Of a DNA stretch of 64,000 nucleotides, positions 21,817 to 33,289 are shown in pieces. How positions within the stretch are numbered: the first letter of the stretch is position 1; every line of letters begins with the position of its first letter. This stretch comes from Effrenium voratum (lineage: Eukaryota; Sar; Dinophyceae; Suessiales; Symbiodiniaceae): positions 86,795 to 150,794 of the forward strand of contig CAUJNA010001857.1 of NCBI GenBank assembly GCA_963377175.1, read 5' to 3'. The notes under the pieces were generated by a model. That model was not told where the DNA came from. It searched no databases and saw only the letters and a list, made by a program, of their open reading frames with translations. Made by a program: the position numbers and the translations under genes.

Positions 21817-22420
21817 GCCCATGACGCGTTTCTGTTGTGGAAACCCCTTCGGCAGTCCGAGATCTGAAGCTTTCGGCCAGGCGCTCGCTGCACTGGCAGC
21901 CATAGCGCCATGGAAATCAATTCTCACGCTCGTCTTGGCGAGCGCGCAGGCTCGGGACTGCGGCTTTCAGCCCTATGTCTTTTGTGGGTCACAACGGTTG
22001 AGAAACAAGAAAACGAGATCGCGCCAGCGCAAAAGAAGCTACTTGAAAATAGAAACCTGGCATGAGAAAGGCCCGCAAAAACTTGAGTCTGCCTGTGAAT
22101 GTCCCTCAACGGCAAGCTATTGCCTGGATCCCGTGTCCGACAGTCCAGCGGTCGAAGCTGCAGGGATTCAGTCGACGGGCATACTCCGCACATCAAGGCT
22201 ACGACAACGGAACGAGCTGCATCTCTGCGCTTCGCATTTTGCTGCACAATCTGTCTCTGGTCTTTTCGCTGCGAGTCGAGCGCAGCGTCGGGAGGCGCCT
22301 CAAACTTGCTGGGAGTGGCGTTGCCACCGATTTGTTTCATGCCCACGAATTGAGAGTCGTGCCACTTCTGGAGCTCCCTAGTATCTTTTTTGGTACCTAA
22401 GGCACCAATCGCTTGCAAAG
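21817..22420 (-). CDS. Possible ArfGAP-like exon group
   Basis: Minus-strand residues near 22410-22290 read WHDSQFVGMKQIGGNATPSK and then FEAPP, which resembles the part of ArfGAP domains following the zinc finger (W-x4-[VIL]-x2-M-x3-GN). ArfGAPs stimulate GTP hydrolysis by Arf in vesicle traffic. The C-x2-C zinc finger that should lie upstream was not found, so this is a partial gene, a split gene whose other exons I missed, or a chance likeness. A second coding-like block, AKTSVRIDFHGAMAASAASA at 21950-21890, lies before the MITE at 21711. Confidence 0.3.
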
Positions 22421-22544
22421 GATCGACGCGAGACATGGAGGTCAAAGGGCGTCTTAGTACCGCGCTCGTCCCGAAAGGCCGCCACTTGGCTTCTGACCTG
22501 AAACGCAACTCACACCTGGATCCTCCATCGCGCTGCTTCGCAAC

Positions 22545-22654
22545 CATAGGAGTCCTTTTAGGGGGTAATAGATGGCCCTGGCGGATGATTAATCCACCAG
22601 GTAAACCAGGGCCATCTATTTTTGTAGCAGAAGCAACTAAAAAGGACACCTGTG
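22545..22654. mobile_element. MITE, family C
   Basis: CCATAGGAGTCCTTTTAGGG to AAAAAGGACACCTGTG with the internal pair AATAGATGGCCCTGG and CCAGGGCCATCTATTTTT. No clear target duplication is left. Confidence 0.8.
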
Positions 22655-22889
22655 TTCAAAAAACTCTGCCGGATAAGCAAAAGGAGAGCTTTAACGTTGT
22701 TGCTCAACTCTGGTTTATCAGTTGAAAATGACCTTCGCTCGGATCACCCTGAGGTCACCGCTCTTTCTTGGAGCCTTTCCAGCCTCGGCCAAAAAAAACG
22801 TTTCGCCGCACTGAGCGCGGGACTCCTTCGCTGGCTCATTCAGCCGCCGGCCACTCGGTGGCCAAGGGCAAAAATGTCTCGGAAGGGCC

Positions 22890-23084
22890 TCAGGCGTGCA
22901 GCCCCAACGAGAGCCCAACCTGGCCAAGGCCACAAACGAACTGATCCATAGGGTTGATCAAAAGGTCCGTGATGCACGTGAGACATGAGATGACCATCAT
23001 CTTGGGGCCCTGAATGGCAATATGGATCAACCCCCCAAATTCGCAAAGCACCAAGAATGCAGCCAGAGCCCTTCCATCTAGCAT
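22890..23084 (-). CDS. Unrecognised hydrophobic exon-like ORF
   Basis: A minus frame includes QGPKMMVISCLTCITDLLI followed by NPMDQFV, protein-like and partly hydrophobic. It lies downstream of the Aha1-like exons but does not resemble the C-terminal part of Aha1. Family unknown; it could be a separate exon or noise. Confidence 0.25.
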   Translation of the reverse strand: MLDGRALAAFLVLCEFGGLIHIAIQGPKMMVISCLTCITDLLINPMDQFVCGLGQVGLSLGLHA

Positions 23085-23299
23085 CCACTCGCAGCCTCAG
23101 CAGCTTGGAAAGGTTTTCGAATCTTCACATGTATCGCAGCGTGATTTTCCCTTCTCGGAAATCGCTCTTTGGCTGTGTCTTTTCCTAGGGACGCCATCAA
23201 AATTGTGGTTTTCCATTTGGTTTCCCCTCAAAACCCACCAGACAAGGGGTGCCTTCAAAATTCATGACACCCATTTGTATCACATGCCGGCAAAAGCCA

Positions 23300-24846
23300 A
23301 GCAAGAGAAACGGACCTGTTTTCGTTCGCGTGACCTGGGCTCTTGCAGCTCGCTGGGCTGCGCACTCTGCTGGAGCGACTGCGTCCATAAGCTCCGGCAT
23401 ACACAGGGACTGAGCAAGCGTCGAGAACTTATTCGAGTGATCAGAAAAAAGTATCTGCTTCTTTGATGCTAGACTTGAGCATCGGAGTTCAAAACAACGA
23501 AAGAACACTTACCATTTGGGTGTGTCTCTCTTTTTTGGGGGTACCCACCAAAAAGGTGGTTGTCCCTTTGGGTTCCCTTTAAAACCACCCCAACAAGTTG
23601 GTACCCTCAACACAAACCACACCCATTTGGCCGTGCGTCAACACCAGTGGTACCATTTTGGGGTACGTGCACCACCCATTTTTGTCTATTTTAGTGGGGA
23701 TTGGGATGTTCACTGGGGGACACGGGGTTTTGACCCATGGCCATTTGTCGTGCTTTGCTCAGGCGGCGGCGCCGCTGAATTTGCTCTCGCCGAGGTTCAG
23801 CGAGAAGCTGAGCTCGGCTTCGTAGTTGAAACCTCGGCTTCGGCTTCGTGAGCCGAGCGCTCCGGGCTTTCCCTGTGAGCCCGGCCGTGGCGCGGCTGCT
23901 TGCGAACGTAGACGATGTGCGCCTGGCAAGCACAAGGCCTGAAAGGGGATTGTAAGAAATGGACGGTGTGCGCCCTCAAACAGTTGGTGTCCCCGTCAGG
24001 GCGTCCTTTTTTAACTTCCAACTAAAAGGGCGCCCCACCTTTTTAGAACCTCCTCGTCTTCGGAGCCGGGAACGGCATAAGTCCGCCTCGCCGCTCAGAG
24101 ACTTCACCTTCGTGACCTTGGCAGTGACCTCGCCGGTACCCGATGGCAGGGTCACCTTGGCTGAGGCCCAGCTCGCTTCCCGAGAGTGAGCTGGGCCAAA
24201 AAAAGGTCCAAACTCTTTGTCTACTGAAAACGGCCTCCCCCAAAAGTGCAAAGCCCAGGAACTAGGAAGTGAGGCAGTGCATGGTCATTGGACACGTGAA
24301 GTGTGTTGAGAGCGACTAAAACAGTAGACGCGTGTGTGTGTGTGAGGTGAGTGTATTGAGGTTGCCCATCTCTCCCTTTTCTCCGACCCTCTTGCAGCGC
24401 GGCGTTGGAGCTTGACACGCAGGCGTCGCTCAGCCTCAGCTACAATCGCTCGCGTCTGAAGAACGTAGCAAAAAAACAAAAAACAACATGTTCTGTGCAG
24501 ACGCGCGCACTCAGAGTTCCACTTTCTGCCTACCCCAAGATAGACTTAACCCAGTGGTTGATGTCCCCCAAAGGCAAAGCCCTGTGTAACATGTCCATCT
24601 TCTCCAAAAGTGGAACCCCACCTGCCACCTGCCACTCCCCTCTGCTCCACGCCTCTCTCACCCCTTAAGCCGGTGGCCAGGCGGTGAGCCGCTCCTTTGC
24701 CCAGGACCTCGGCTTCCAGAGCGCTCGCTCGAAGCGAAGCACCGCTTTGCTTGGGGCCGCTGCGAGGCGTCCTTCTCCTCCCAGGTGCCCGCCTGGTTCC
24801 ACTCGCTGCCGGCTTTGGCCAGGGACGCCTCTTTGGTCTCCGTGAC
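23300..24846 (-). CDS. Aha1-like (activator of Hsp90 ATPase) N-terminal domain gene
   Basis: Six minus-strand exons join in frame: 24846-24758, 24707-24671, 24155-24087, 23922-23892 (31 bp), 23832-23771 and 23409 to about 23300. The joined protein runs GSEWNQAGTWEEKDASQ, then SWAKERLTAW, PSGTGEVTAKVTKVKSLSGE, AHIVYVRKQPRFNYEAELSF and SGSLCMPELMDAV. This matches the order of conserved features of the Aha1 N-terminal domain: WN...WEEK, W..ERL, GE(A) followed by RK, Y.aeL.f, and G.l..PEl. Aha1 binds the middle domain of Hsp90 and stimulates its ATPase in the cytosol. Several introns have GC donors. The 3' end of the last exon and any C-terminal START-like domain were not identified. Start codon not found. 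Confidence 0.65.
23512..23630. mobile_element. MITE, family D
   Basis: CATTTGGGTGTGTCTCTC at the left and AACACAAACCACACCCATTT at the right are inverted; inside are a GGTGGTTGTCCCTTTGGG box and CCCTTTAAAACCACCCC. It lies in the inferred intron 23770-23410 of the Aha1-like gene and overlaps the next copy by a few bases. Confidence 0.65.
23623..23747. mobile_element. MITE, family B, in an Aha1-like gene intron
   Basis: CCATTTGGCCGTGCGTCAAC to TTTTGACCCATGGCCATTTG, with GGGGATTGGGATGTTCACTG inside. On the gene strand the element begins 24 bp after the inferred donor at 23770. Confidence 0.75.
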
Positions 24847-25439
24847 CTCACTCGACGCTTGAGACGGAGAGTTAACAAGCGGAGTCGCACGGCAAATTCC
24901 CTCTCTCCGTGCTTGGGGGGGAAAGGGGAGTCCCTCAAGAACCGACTTAAACACCCACTCCGCTTCCCCTTAGGTCAGCCTTGATCTGAGCCAACCTCAT
25001 TGGCCCTCAGCCACCGGCCATCTGCGGCTTGGGCGCGGCATCCGACAAAACCTCGGCGCTCGCGTTCAGCCGGCAGATCTCCCGAGAGCCGGCAAGCCGG
25101 CAAGCGCCCGGAACTCGTTCTCTGTGGGGAGCTAGCTGCTTGTTGCTGAAAAAAAGGGGGGAGGGAAGGGAAAACCCAAAGACCGAGATCCAGTGGTGGC
25201 CAAAAACAAAGTAAACGAAAACACAGGCACATCCCACTCGCACCAATCCCGAGGTTCCGCGCAGTGCCCAGCCGGCCATGATAGTAGCCCTTTTCCCTGC
25301 ACTTTTGATACCGCGCACATGACTCGCATGACTCACGCGACTAGACGTCACCCACTTTGGGGCCAAGGCTTGGTCTCCTTGAGCAACTTCTTGTCCTGTC
25401 GCATCCAATCGAAAGGCTCCCGTGCGATTTTTGGCTCCG

Positions 25440-25870
25440 CATGACGATTTGTTGGATTTCGCGCTCGAACAAACCAAAGCGGTCCTCTTCGTCCAGCTCA
25501 TCTTCGTTCATCTTGACCACCTGGCGTTCTGGTTGCAAGATTCTTGAAACGACCTTTTTCTTGCGGCCTGGAATGGGAATGCAAGGCAAGGCATAGCGCG
25601 GCAGAACTAACAAAAATAGTCAGAAAAAGGGGTCTTCCAAAGTCAACCCAAAAAATCGAAGAAACAAAATGGTCCAAAAAATGGCCGTGACTAAAAGACC
25701 AGGTCAGCTCCGGTCGCATCGCTCTGGACTGCGGCTGGGCCTCGCCTCCTCAGGGCGCTTCGCCTCTGACGCCTTCTTCGCCTGCTGAGAGCGCCAGTCC
25801 TGGCGAAGCCAGGGGTCCAACACAAATGTCGATAGGATCTGGACCGCAGGTGGTTTCATCCTTTCCAATC
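25440..25870 (-). CDS. Unrecognised exons, charged protein
   Basis: Minus-strand 25575-25440 follows a TTCCAG/G acceptor and reads RKKKVVSRILQPERQVVK then NEDELDEEDRFGLFEREI. A second block at 25825-25700 reads DWRSQQAKKASEAKRPEEAR. Both look like real coding sequence, charged and helical, but I do not recognise a family and could not join them by phase. Confidence 0.35.
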
Positions 25871-26529
25871 TCCATCAACCGAAAAACAAATGGAGGAAAA
25901 AAATGAACAACTTCCCATGTTTCGCCCAGCATGCCTTACTACGACCAGGTGCCTGCACACCATCCAAGCCAAGGAGCCAGCCCTGTCCCAACCCTACATG
26001 GAAGGTTCTTTGGAACCTTTTGTCCTTGTGGATGGCCTTTTGAGAAAGCTCCCAGCGCCGCCAAACGGGTCGTCTGTAACTCTATGCCATGGCCCCAAAG
26101 AAAAGATGAGTCCTTAAGAATGTTCAAGAGAAGGAATTCAAGATTTTGAAACATAACCAGACACGCGGAATTGACCGGGAGCACCGCAGAAGTGTCCAGT
26201 CGATAAGTCCGGACTTTAGCAGCCATTTTGGAACTTGAGCAGCACAATCAATGCAATTGCACACGTGGCAAATCGCGCAGGAGAGACATCTACTCTTAGC
26301 CAAAAACTTTGGAACGGAGCGTCGAAACAAAGTCAGCACGCGTTGCCACCTTTTCCCTTTCAGTTGCAAGTCAACGCCAAGTAGGCTTTGCAGACATGTC
26401 TGATACGGGTGTGCCGCCAAAAGGGCGCAACCCATTGAGGGACTTGGCGTCCCTCTAAATCAAGTTCAAAAGAAGATCTACAAAAAAAGAGAAAAGTGGA
26501 ATTCCCCTTTTCTTGTTGAGCCCGTTTTA

Positions 26530-27180
26530 TCTGCACTTGCTTTTCACCCCCCCCCCTTAAGGCGCTGCTACCTCAGTGCACTCGGCAAGCCGCAAAAAAA
26601 ACGAGTTGGGCGCTGCGAGAAGAACAAAAAACAAGGCGCCCGGCGCCGCGCGCTAACAACGAGCGCTCCGGGGGGCCTCCAGCGACAGCTCCGCGAGGCC
26701 CTCCGTGCTTCGGCGCTGGTTCTCCTCCTGCAACAGCCTCTGTCCAAAGCGGAAAGGCGTCAAACAAAAAAAGACTGGTGGGTGAAGATCGACGCAAAAA
26801 TATGTATGATGCAGACATATATATATATATATATATGAAGTTCCGTCAAAATTTGTTGTTCACAGTAAGTACATTCGAATTTAGAGAGTCCCCTATCGTT
26901 TTCCAGCGTTTGGTCTGTAGCACAAAGGTATCGTTTTTTTTGACAGTCCCCTATCGTTTTCCATGGTTTCAAGCACCTTGAGCTATATGGATGTCCAAGT
27001 GTAGACTACTTTCCTTTTCCGTAAATTTTGACCGCGCTTCATATGTTTATAGGACATATATGAACACAAATAAGAACACCAATAGGGAAACCACCAAAAA
27101 AAAACTGCAAAAGCCGCCAAAAGCCGCAACAACACACAAAAAGCTGCAAGACTAAAACTTTAAAAAAGCCACCCACTGAG
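26530..27180. other. No gene recognised; short AT-rich tract at 26815-26838
   Basis: Contains an (AT)n run and two copies of GTCCCCTATCGTTTTCCA at 26890-26907 and 26946-26963. Nothing else supported. Confidence 0.5.
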
Positions 27181-27543
27181 GGCGTTGCTGGTGTTGCTGA
27201 GATGCAGAAAGCCAAAGCTACAGAAGCCGCGAGAAACACACAAAATGGGCCACATCGGTCCTAGCGTCTTGGCACTAGCATGTGATACATCAGGGCACTG
27301 TGTTCCATTCCTCCTCCGGTTTGTCCCTCTCTGGCTTACCCTGCCAGTTATTTATATGACAACGTTGCAAGCCCAAAATGTTCCAAGATGTAGCGCAAGC
27401 ATGAGAACTTCCCTCCTCTCTTCCTCCGCGTGCAAATCATATTTTGCCCCAAATGATGAGCAAATGTGTGGGGCCTTGCATATGAACAACTGTAGTCAAG
27501 CCTGTATCACGCGGGGGAGTAACCATGCGTGCGTGCATGTATG

Positions 27544-27600
27544 TGCATATATATATATATATACATACATACGTGGACATATATATATATATATATATGG
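27544..27600. repeat. Paired (AT)n microsatellites
   Basis: Two (AT)n runs of about 16 and 20 bp flank ACATACATACGTGG. Confidence 0.9.
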
Positions 27601-27809
27601 TAGGTATACCACATACACTAGCATCCCGTACAAAACCCTTGTATTGGGAGGGGTCTTGGCATATGTCGATATGCACATGTATACATCATGATACACATGC
27701 TTACCTACATACAGATTGTCCTTTCAGACATAAAGGACGGCACATCGTTCTACACAGACATATATTTATATGTGAGGCAGAAGGGAAAGTGACACAAACA
27801 ATTACGAAA

Positions 27810-30800
27810 GAACAATTCTGCCTGTGCGCTGTGCGAACAAGAAGGACAAGTGCCGGGCCTCTTCTCCTCCTCCAACTGCGCTTCCTCTCTCCTTTTTTGA
27901 GCCTCCTCCTACACTTTCAGTGCATATGAGGTGGCAGTGCAGCAATGCTTCGTGAGAGCTCGTGCGACCCAAGCACTCCACGCCTTCTGTTTCTTTTCTA
28001 GCTCCTCCTCCTTCTCTTTTGCCTTTTTGGCAAAGTCCTTTCAAAGTCGAGCTAGATCTCATAGGATTCCAAAGACTGCCACTTTCTATCCAAACCCAAC
28101 GAGCAAAACTGCGTCCCAACCAGCATGATGTGGCTCATGTCCCCTCCTCAAATGAGATCTCATCCTCCCCAGCGTCTTTCCGTCTCTTAACCTGTCACTG
28201 CAGCCCAGCCAGGCCGGTCTTTCTGGCACTCTGGCACATGAGGTCTCACCAGTTGAGAGCCCCAGGTTTTCATTTTGGGGCACTGGCCTCCTCCTCATAG
28301 GCTGCTTGTAGCTTTCCAAGCCTGAGGTCTGGCCATGTACGACGCTGAATCAGAGCCTCTTCCACTTGTGCCGCTCCGAAGGGTTTTCGGCTGCCGACTT
28401 CTTGTGCTGCTCTTGATAGAGCCCGCCCTTCATGGCGGCGCTTAACCTGGGTCGTCAGCCAGACAAGCTCCGGAAGCGAGGCAAAGGCTTCGCCGCTCCG
28501 GCCTCTCTTTCTCTTGCTGCTTCAGGTCCTTGCAAGTTGCATAAGCAAACTGTCTGAATGTGGGGGTTCAAAAATTCCCAGAACGGCCCCCAGGTTTGAC
28601 CATTTGTAGTATTGCAATGGCCGTAATCCCAAATCCACGTAGGGAAAAACAAAGGCGGCCGCAACTGTTTGCCGGCTGGGACTGTCCCTTACTACCCTCC
28701 AGTTATCCGGGTTTTGATTGTGTCTCAGGTGCCTCTCCCAGAAAACGTGTCCCTTTCGAACCAATCAAAAATGGATACCATTTCTCCAAAAAAAGACACA
28801 CCCATTTTCTCATACTGGGCCTCATGGCAATGGCTCCGGCCAAAGAGACCTGTCCTTCAATCGCTCTTTGGCCTTCTGTACCATCTCTCTGGCCTGGCAA
28901 AAGCGACTGAGGTGTTGCAGAACGAAATAAAACAAACACTTGTGAGGCTCTTCTGGCACGCAGGCGTCAATTCACGTCAAACCGAAGGCCCCAATTTCGG
29001 CCAACAAAGAAGCCTTCGCGCCTTTCTAGATGCCCAAGTGCATTAAGTTAGAAAACACCGGCTCCCAACGGATTGCAGGCGGAAATTTGGGCGCTGCGCT
29101 AACCTTGGTGATGGATAGGGTGCTGATGTGTTGATATGGTTGATGGTTCATCGATCACAAGAGACGATTGAAGCTGCAAATGCCCAGTTCCTCGCTTGCA
29201 TAGCTCGCTATGTGTTCTCCAGTCAGAACCCAAATACTGTACGCACTCGCCAAGACAAAAACAGAAGTTATGCATCAACATATCGGTGAGCCCCACAAAA
29301 TGGTGCGTCTCTCCTCTTTGGGTTTGCCTTTGAAACCACCCCAAACTTCAGCACACCTTTTGCCTCAAACAAAAAGATTCGCGGAACTCGCCTTTCGCCT
29401 CAAAAAAACAAAAAAAACGAGCAGGAAAAAAAGAAAACAGGGAAAAAAGGAAGAATAAACAAAAAAACGGGGCTCGCGGTTGCCAGCCCCTCCTCGCGGT
29501 TGCCAGGCTCCAGCTGAATGAGGCGGGTGAGATCACCCTTGGCTTCCTCCAGCCGCCTGGATGTGGATCCCGGTTTTGACTCGTAGGCAACCCATGAAAA
29601 TTGGGGGGGTCCCCCCCAAAAAAAAGGGGGAAACCCAAAAAGGGGAAACCCAAAAAAAGGGGGAAACCTAAAAGTCCTAAAGAGGCGGGAAGCCCCCAAA
29701 CATGGGAAGCCTACTCACCCACGGCAACGGGAAACCTCAAGTCCTCTTCGCCAAGCCCTCGATTTGGTCCCCGGCCCCTCCGTGTCCAGCTGCAGGGCCG
29801 CCAGGCCCCGGCGGTACAAGGCCTTGGTGTTCTCCTGGATCAGTCGGCTCGGACGGAACTCGAGCCCAACCCGAAACAGAAACGCGAACGCGCCCTTTTT
29901 TTTTGACCTGGCTCTCGGCCCTGCTTTGCCAGAAAAACGCCGTAAGCACGCAGCGGTTTAAAATCACATCCCCACCAACACCCGGTCTCCCCGCAACTCG
30001 GGGGAGGTTTTGGTTGGTCGGAAACCGAAAAATGGACAAACAGCTGAAGAGTTAGACAAACAGTGTCAAATGAGACCTTTCTGCAAACTTTGCCATGTTT
30101 GGCTTCCGTTTGGCTTCCTCAAAAAAAAGCCACTCGTAGAAGAAGATCCAAAAGAGTCGTGTGCGGTCGCTGTGTCAGATTTGGCCGCGTATTCCACCTA
30201 TTCGTTTCCCTCCGCGTGCGAAACTCCGACAACCGCCTCGGGGAAAAGTGTCGGCGGCATAAACCCGGGTGGCCAACCACTTGCGAAGAGTGGTAGATTG
30301 AAGGAAAATGCTCACAGGGTGTCCATTTCAGCCGGGCTCACTTGGCTGTGGGTCAAAAATGGGCACCCAAAATAGAACCCTAATATTTGGAACCAAGGAC
30401 TAGAATCTGCGGCCCCCGGGTGGTTTAAGTTTGACCCACACCCATTTGTTTACAAAAAGCGCACAATTTGTAGAAGGGCTGTCCCCCAAATGATAAGCAA
30501 CACCGAAACGGACCATTCGGTCGACTCGCCGTCCCGATCGATGGATTCGGCTCCTTCTCCAGGAGTAGGACTTTGCTGGCGTGCTCGATGGCTGGCAGCC
30601 ACAAGCTCTGCTTGATGCACGCCTCCGTGGAGAGGAAACTGAGAGAAGAAACACCGGGGGGGGTCTGGGGGGTGGGGGTGGGGGGTGGGTTGGGGGGGGG
30701 CGGGGCAGCGGTTGCTAGGGAGATATATAGTACTCAGGGAAGGAATCGGGATTCCCCAAAAACTGGGAAACGTCCGCGAGATCAGATATCTTCCAATCAG

Positions 30801-31905
30801 AACCCCCAGCGTGGCATGTTGCATGTTCAGTGGTTGGAGCATCGCCGTTTAGCCTGAACTACCAGCAATGTGATCAACAAAAAGCCCACTCAGAAAATAA
30901 CTCCTTTCAAGTGCGGTCCTGTAAGCGATGCGGACTCTCTAAAGGTCGGTCAATATTTCCTGTCTATGGTCCATTTCATGTGGGAGGAACTTGCTGACTG
31001 ACTATGCATATTCCGACTGCAGCTCATCAAGCGACCTTTTCGTGCGCACCTGGGCCGAGTTCAGCCGCAAAGCCACGTACACTGCGGTGCCTGGCAGGGT
31101 CCCCACAGACCGAGCTGTTTGGAGCCAATGCCCAAGCTCAAACAGCGAGCCTCTCTTCTGAAGATCTTCGCCCACTTCGCCTGGATCCTTCTCCAGTAGC
31201 GGCCTCATGACAAAGGAAATGGGCGCTCAACAGCCAAATGACAGCAACTTCAAGTTAGGCCCTGGACTCGGTCAACTCCAAGCCCTCACCGTACCTTGCG
31301 GATCAAACGATCAAACGCAAGGTACGGCCAGCAACCCCACCCAAACTCCCCCCCCCCCACACTTGGGATTCTGTTTCGAGGGTTCCGGTGTTGCGACATC
31401 CCCATGTCGACACAAGACTCACCTGCCCCATGCGCAGTCCGGTTCCATGCCCAGTGGCCTCTGAGCGGCGCCGGCGGGGTCCCCGGCCTCATCGGCCAAC
31501 GGCGACCCAAGTTCCGGCCCGGCCCGGCCGCGCCTTGAGCAGCGCGTTGCCCGCTTCCTTGGCCGCCTCCGCCGTTGCCACCCCTCGGCCCAGGCGCCCA
31601 GGCTCAAAGCAACCCCCCCCCCCCCCAAAAAAAAAGGGGGGAAACCACCGCATCGGGGCAAAAAGAGCAAACGGACCGAGGCTGGGGCGCTCTTCGTTGC
31701 TGGGGCCCATTGGCTCATCCTGCGGAAGAATCCAGTTGCGCACCAAATGACGCCCATGAAGTTGAGTATGATTCGCCCATGTTTTAGTTCTCACCTGATG
31801 CCAATGGGCTTTCCGCACAAAAATTCACCCAGGTGACTCACTCGCCTTCTTGTCCTCGTCCGCCTTTTCGGCGTCGCCTGGCAGCGCCTCTGCCTCCACT
31901 TCCGC
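27810..31905 (-). CDS. TPR co-chaperone-like multi-exon gene
   Basis: Exons inferred on the minus strand: 31905-31842 (AEVEAEALPGDAEKADEDKK), 31583-31534 (VATAEAAKEAGNALLK), 31090-31050 (TAVYVALRLNSAQ), 30622-30554 (ACIKQSLWLPAIEHASKVLL), 29834-29776 (ENTKALYRRGLAALQLDTEG), 29566 to about 29490 (RLEEAKGDLTRLIQLEPGN) and 28893-28850 (AREMVQKAKERLKD). Joined they form a classic three-motif TPR domain of the kind in FKBP and related Hsp90/Hsp70 co-chaperones: AKEAGN, LN.A...., SKVL...., NTKALYRRG.A and DL.R.I.LEP.N. An exon between 31534 and 31090 is still missing. Coiled-coil blocks follow at 28530-28260 and 28055-27810 (FAKKAKEKEEELEKKQKAW) and may be the same gene. Donors are GT, GA (30553) and GC (29775). 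The N-terminal partner domain was not identified. Confidence 0.65.
30342..30448. mobile_element. MITE, family A, in a TPR gene intron
   Basis: TTGGCTGTGGGTCAAAAATG to GTTTGACCCACACCCATTTG with CACCCAAAATAGAACCCTAA and GGACTAGAATCTGCGGCCCC inside. Located in the inferred intron 30553-29835. Confidence 0.75.
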
Positions 31906-32012
31906 CTGGGGCGGAGCCAAACCAACCCGCCCCGCCAGTTCACCCGAGCGAATCTGCGCTTTTGCTCCGCCTGCGGCTCCGCCGAGTCCCTAGGAACAAA
32001 GCGACGGAGTTC

Positions 32013-32121
32013 ACATGGCCATGAGTCTTAATGGTTGGAACCTCCTAAGTGGTCGGACAGAAATCCCCACCTAAATTATGTCCACCAAAGGGTCCCTAAT
32101 TAAAATTCAGACCCACATCTA
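32013..32121. mobile_element. MITE, diverged A/B-type ends
   Basis: TCACATGGCCATGAGTCTTA and AAAATTCAGACCCACATCTA are weakly inverted; the interior has AGAAATCCCCACCTAAATTA, recalling family B. Confidence 0.4.
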
Positions 32122-32262
32122 ACGGTTTGAAGCCAGCAACTGGCCCCGATTTGGCTTCTCTGCATGGCTGGAATAGCTCATTCGCTTCGGGGCCATGAAC
32201 CAGCTTGAGGCGCTCGCTTCGTCTCGCAGTGGCTCTCTGGAGACATCATGACCTTGGCAGAG

Positions 32263-32345
32263 ACGTGGCCATGGGACAAAAGCCGGTACCCGCAGTGAAC
32301 ATCCCAATCCCCACTGAAATAGACTAAAATGGGTGGACCCACCAG
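32263..32345. mobile_element. MITE, family B, right end lost
   Basis: ACGTGGCCATGGGACAAAAG, then CCCGCAGTGAACATCCCAAT, CCCCACTGAAATAGAC and AAAATGGGTGGACC. The right terminal repeat is missing. Confidence 0.65.
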
Positions 32346-33289
32346 CCAGGTGGGAACGAACAATCACAGCTTCTGGCATCTCCTTCGCCCGCCATTGCCA
32401 GGTGATACGCTCAAGGAATCCTTGCTGATTTGTTTTAAGTATTGCATGGAAAAACGGTTCAGCCACAAAGGCCACTTGACATGGTTGCCTCGATTCTCAT
32501 CTGCAACCAAGAGCTGCTTCGAAGCAGAAAAAGATGTGCACACCCAGCTGGAAAAACAGGATCCCATCCAATGTGGCGGTTGAGTGAGGGTCTTCTAGAC
32601 TTGACATCTGAGGGCTTCATGACATTGGCGTCTCCCTGTCTCTGGCCCTCAAGTTGGTACCTGGAGCCACGCAAAGGAGGCGCCGCTGCCTACCTGACTG
32701 CATCTGAGTTCACTTCAGACTTACGTTGGCCGACACGGGATTTCAATGTGGCACTGCTTCAACAAGGGCTCATTTATAGAGGGTGGCAAAGGGGCCAATT
32801 GGAAAAATCGACCAGCCCTGGCGACTTGAACACTTGTGCTTTGGATTCCTGCCGGTTCGCGCGTGGGATCTCCACTTCGCGCACTCCGAATCATTCTACA
32901 AGAGAGATCTAAAGCTATGAAACAGTGTGTCCGTCCCGAGCTTTTCTCAGGATCTCACAGACATGGCCAGTCCGTACCGTCTCCTTTACAATTTCACGGT
33001 TGGTTTCCCTATAAAACCACAAAAAAAACAAAAGACACACCCACAAAGACTTTACAACCGAGGTTTGCTGGCAAAAAGAGCTCTGGAAGAGCGAATGATT
33101 GGCCACATCCTGGATTCCAGCAGCCAGCTTTGTATGCTGGAATTCAATCAAGCGTGCGGGAGGTCAAGTACAGTGCACTCGGCTTCTGCCAGAGTCTTCT
33201 GGAACTAAGTTACTAAGTAACAGCTCAACCGCGCGTGAGATTGCGCTGGCTTAAGTTCGCACGTGCTCCATCCCCGCGCACGCTATGTG

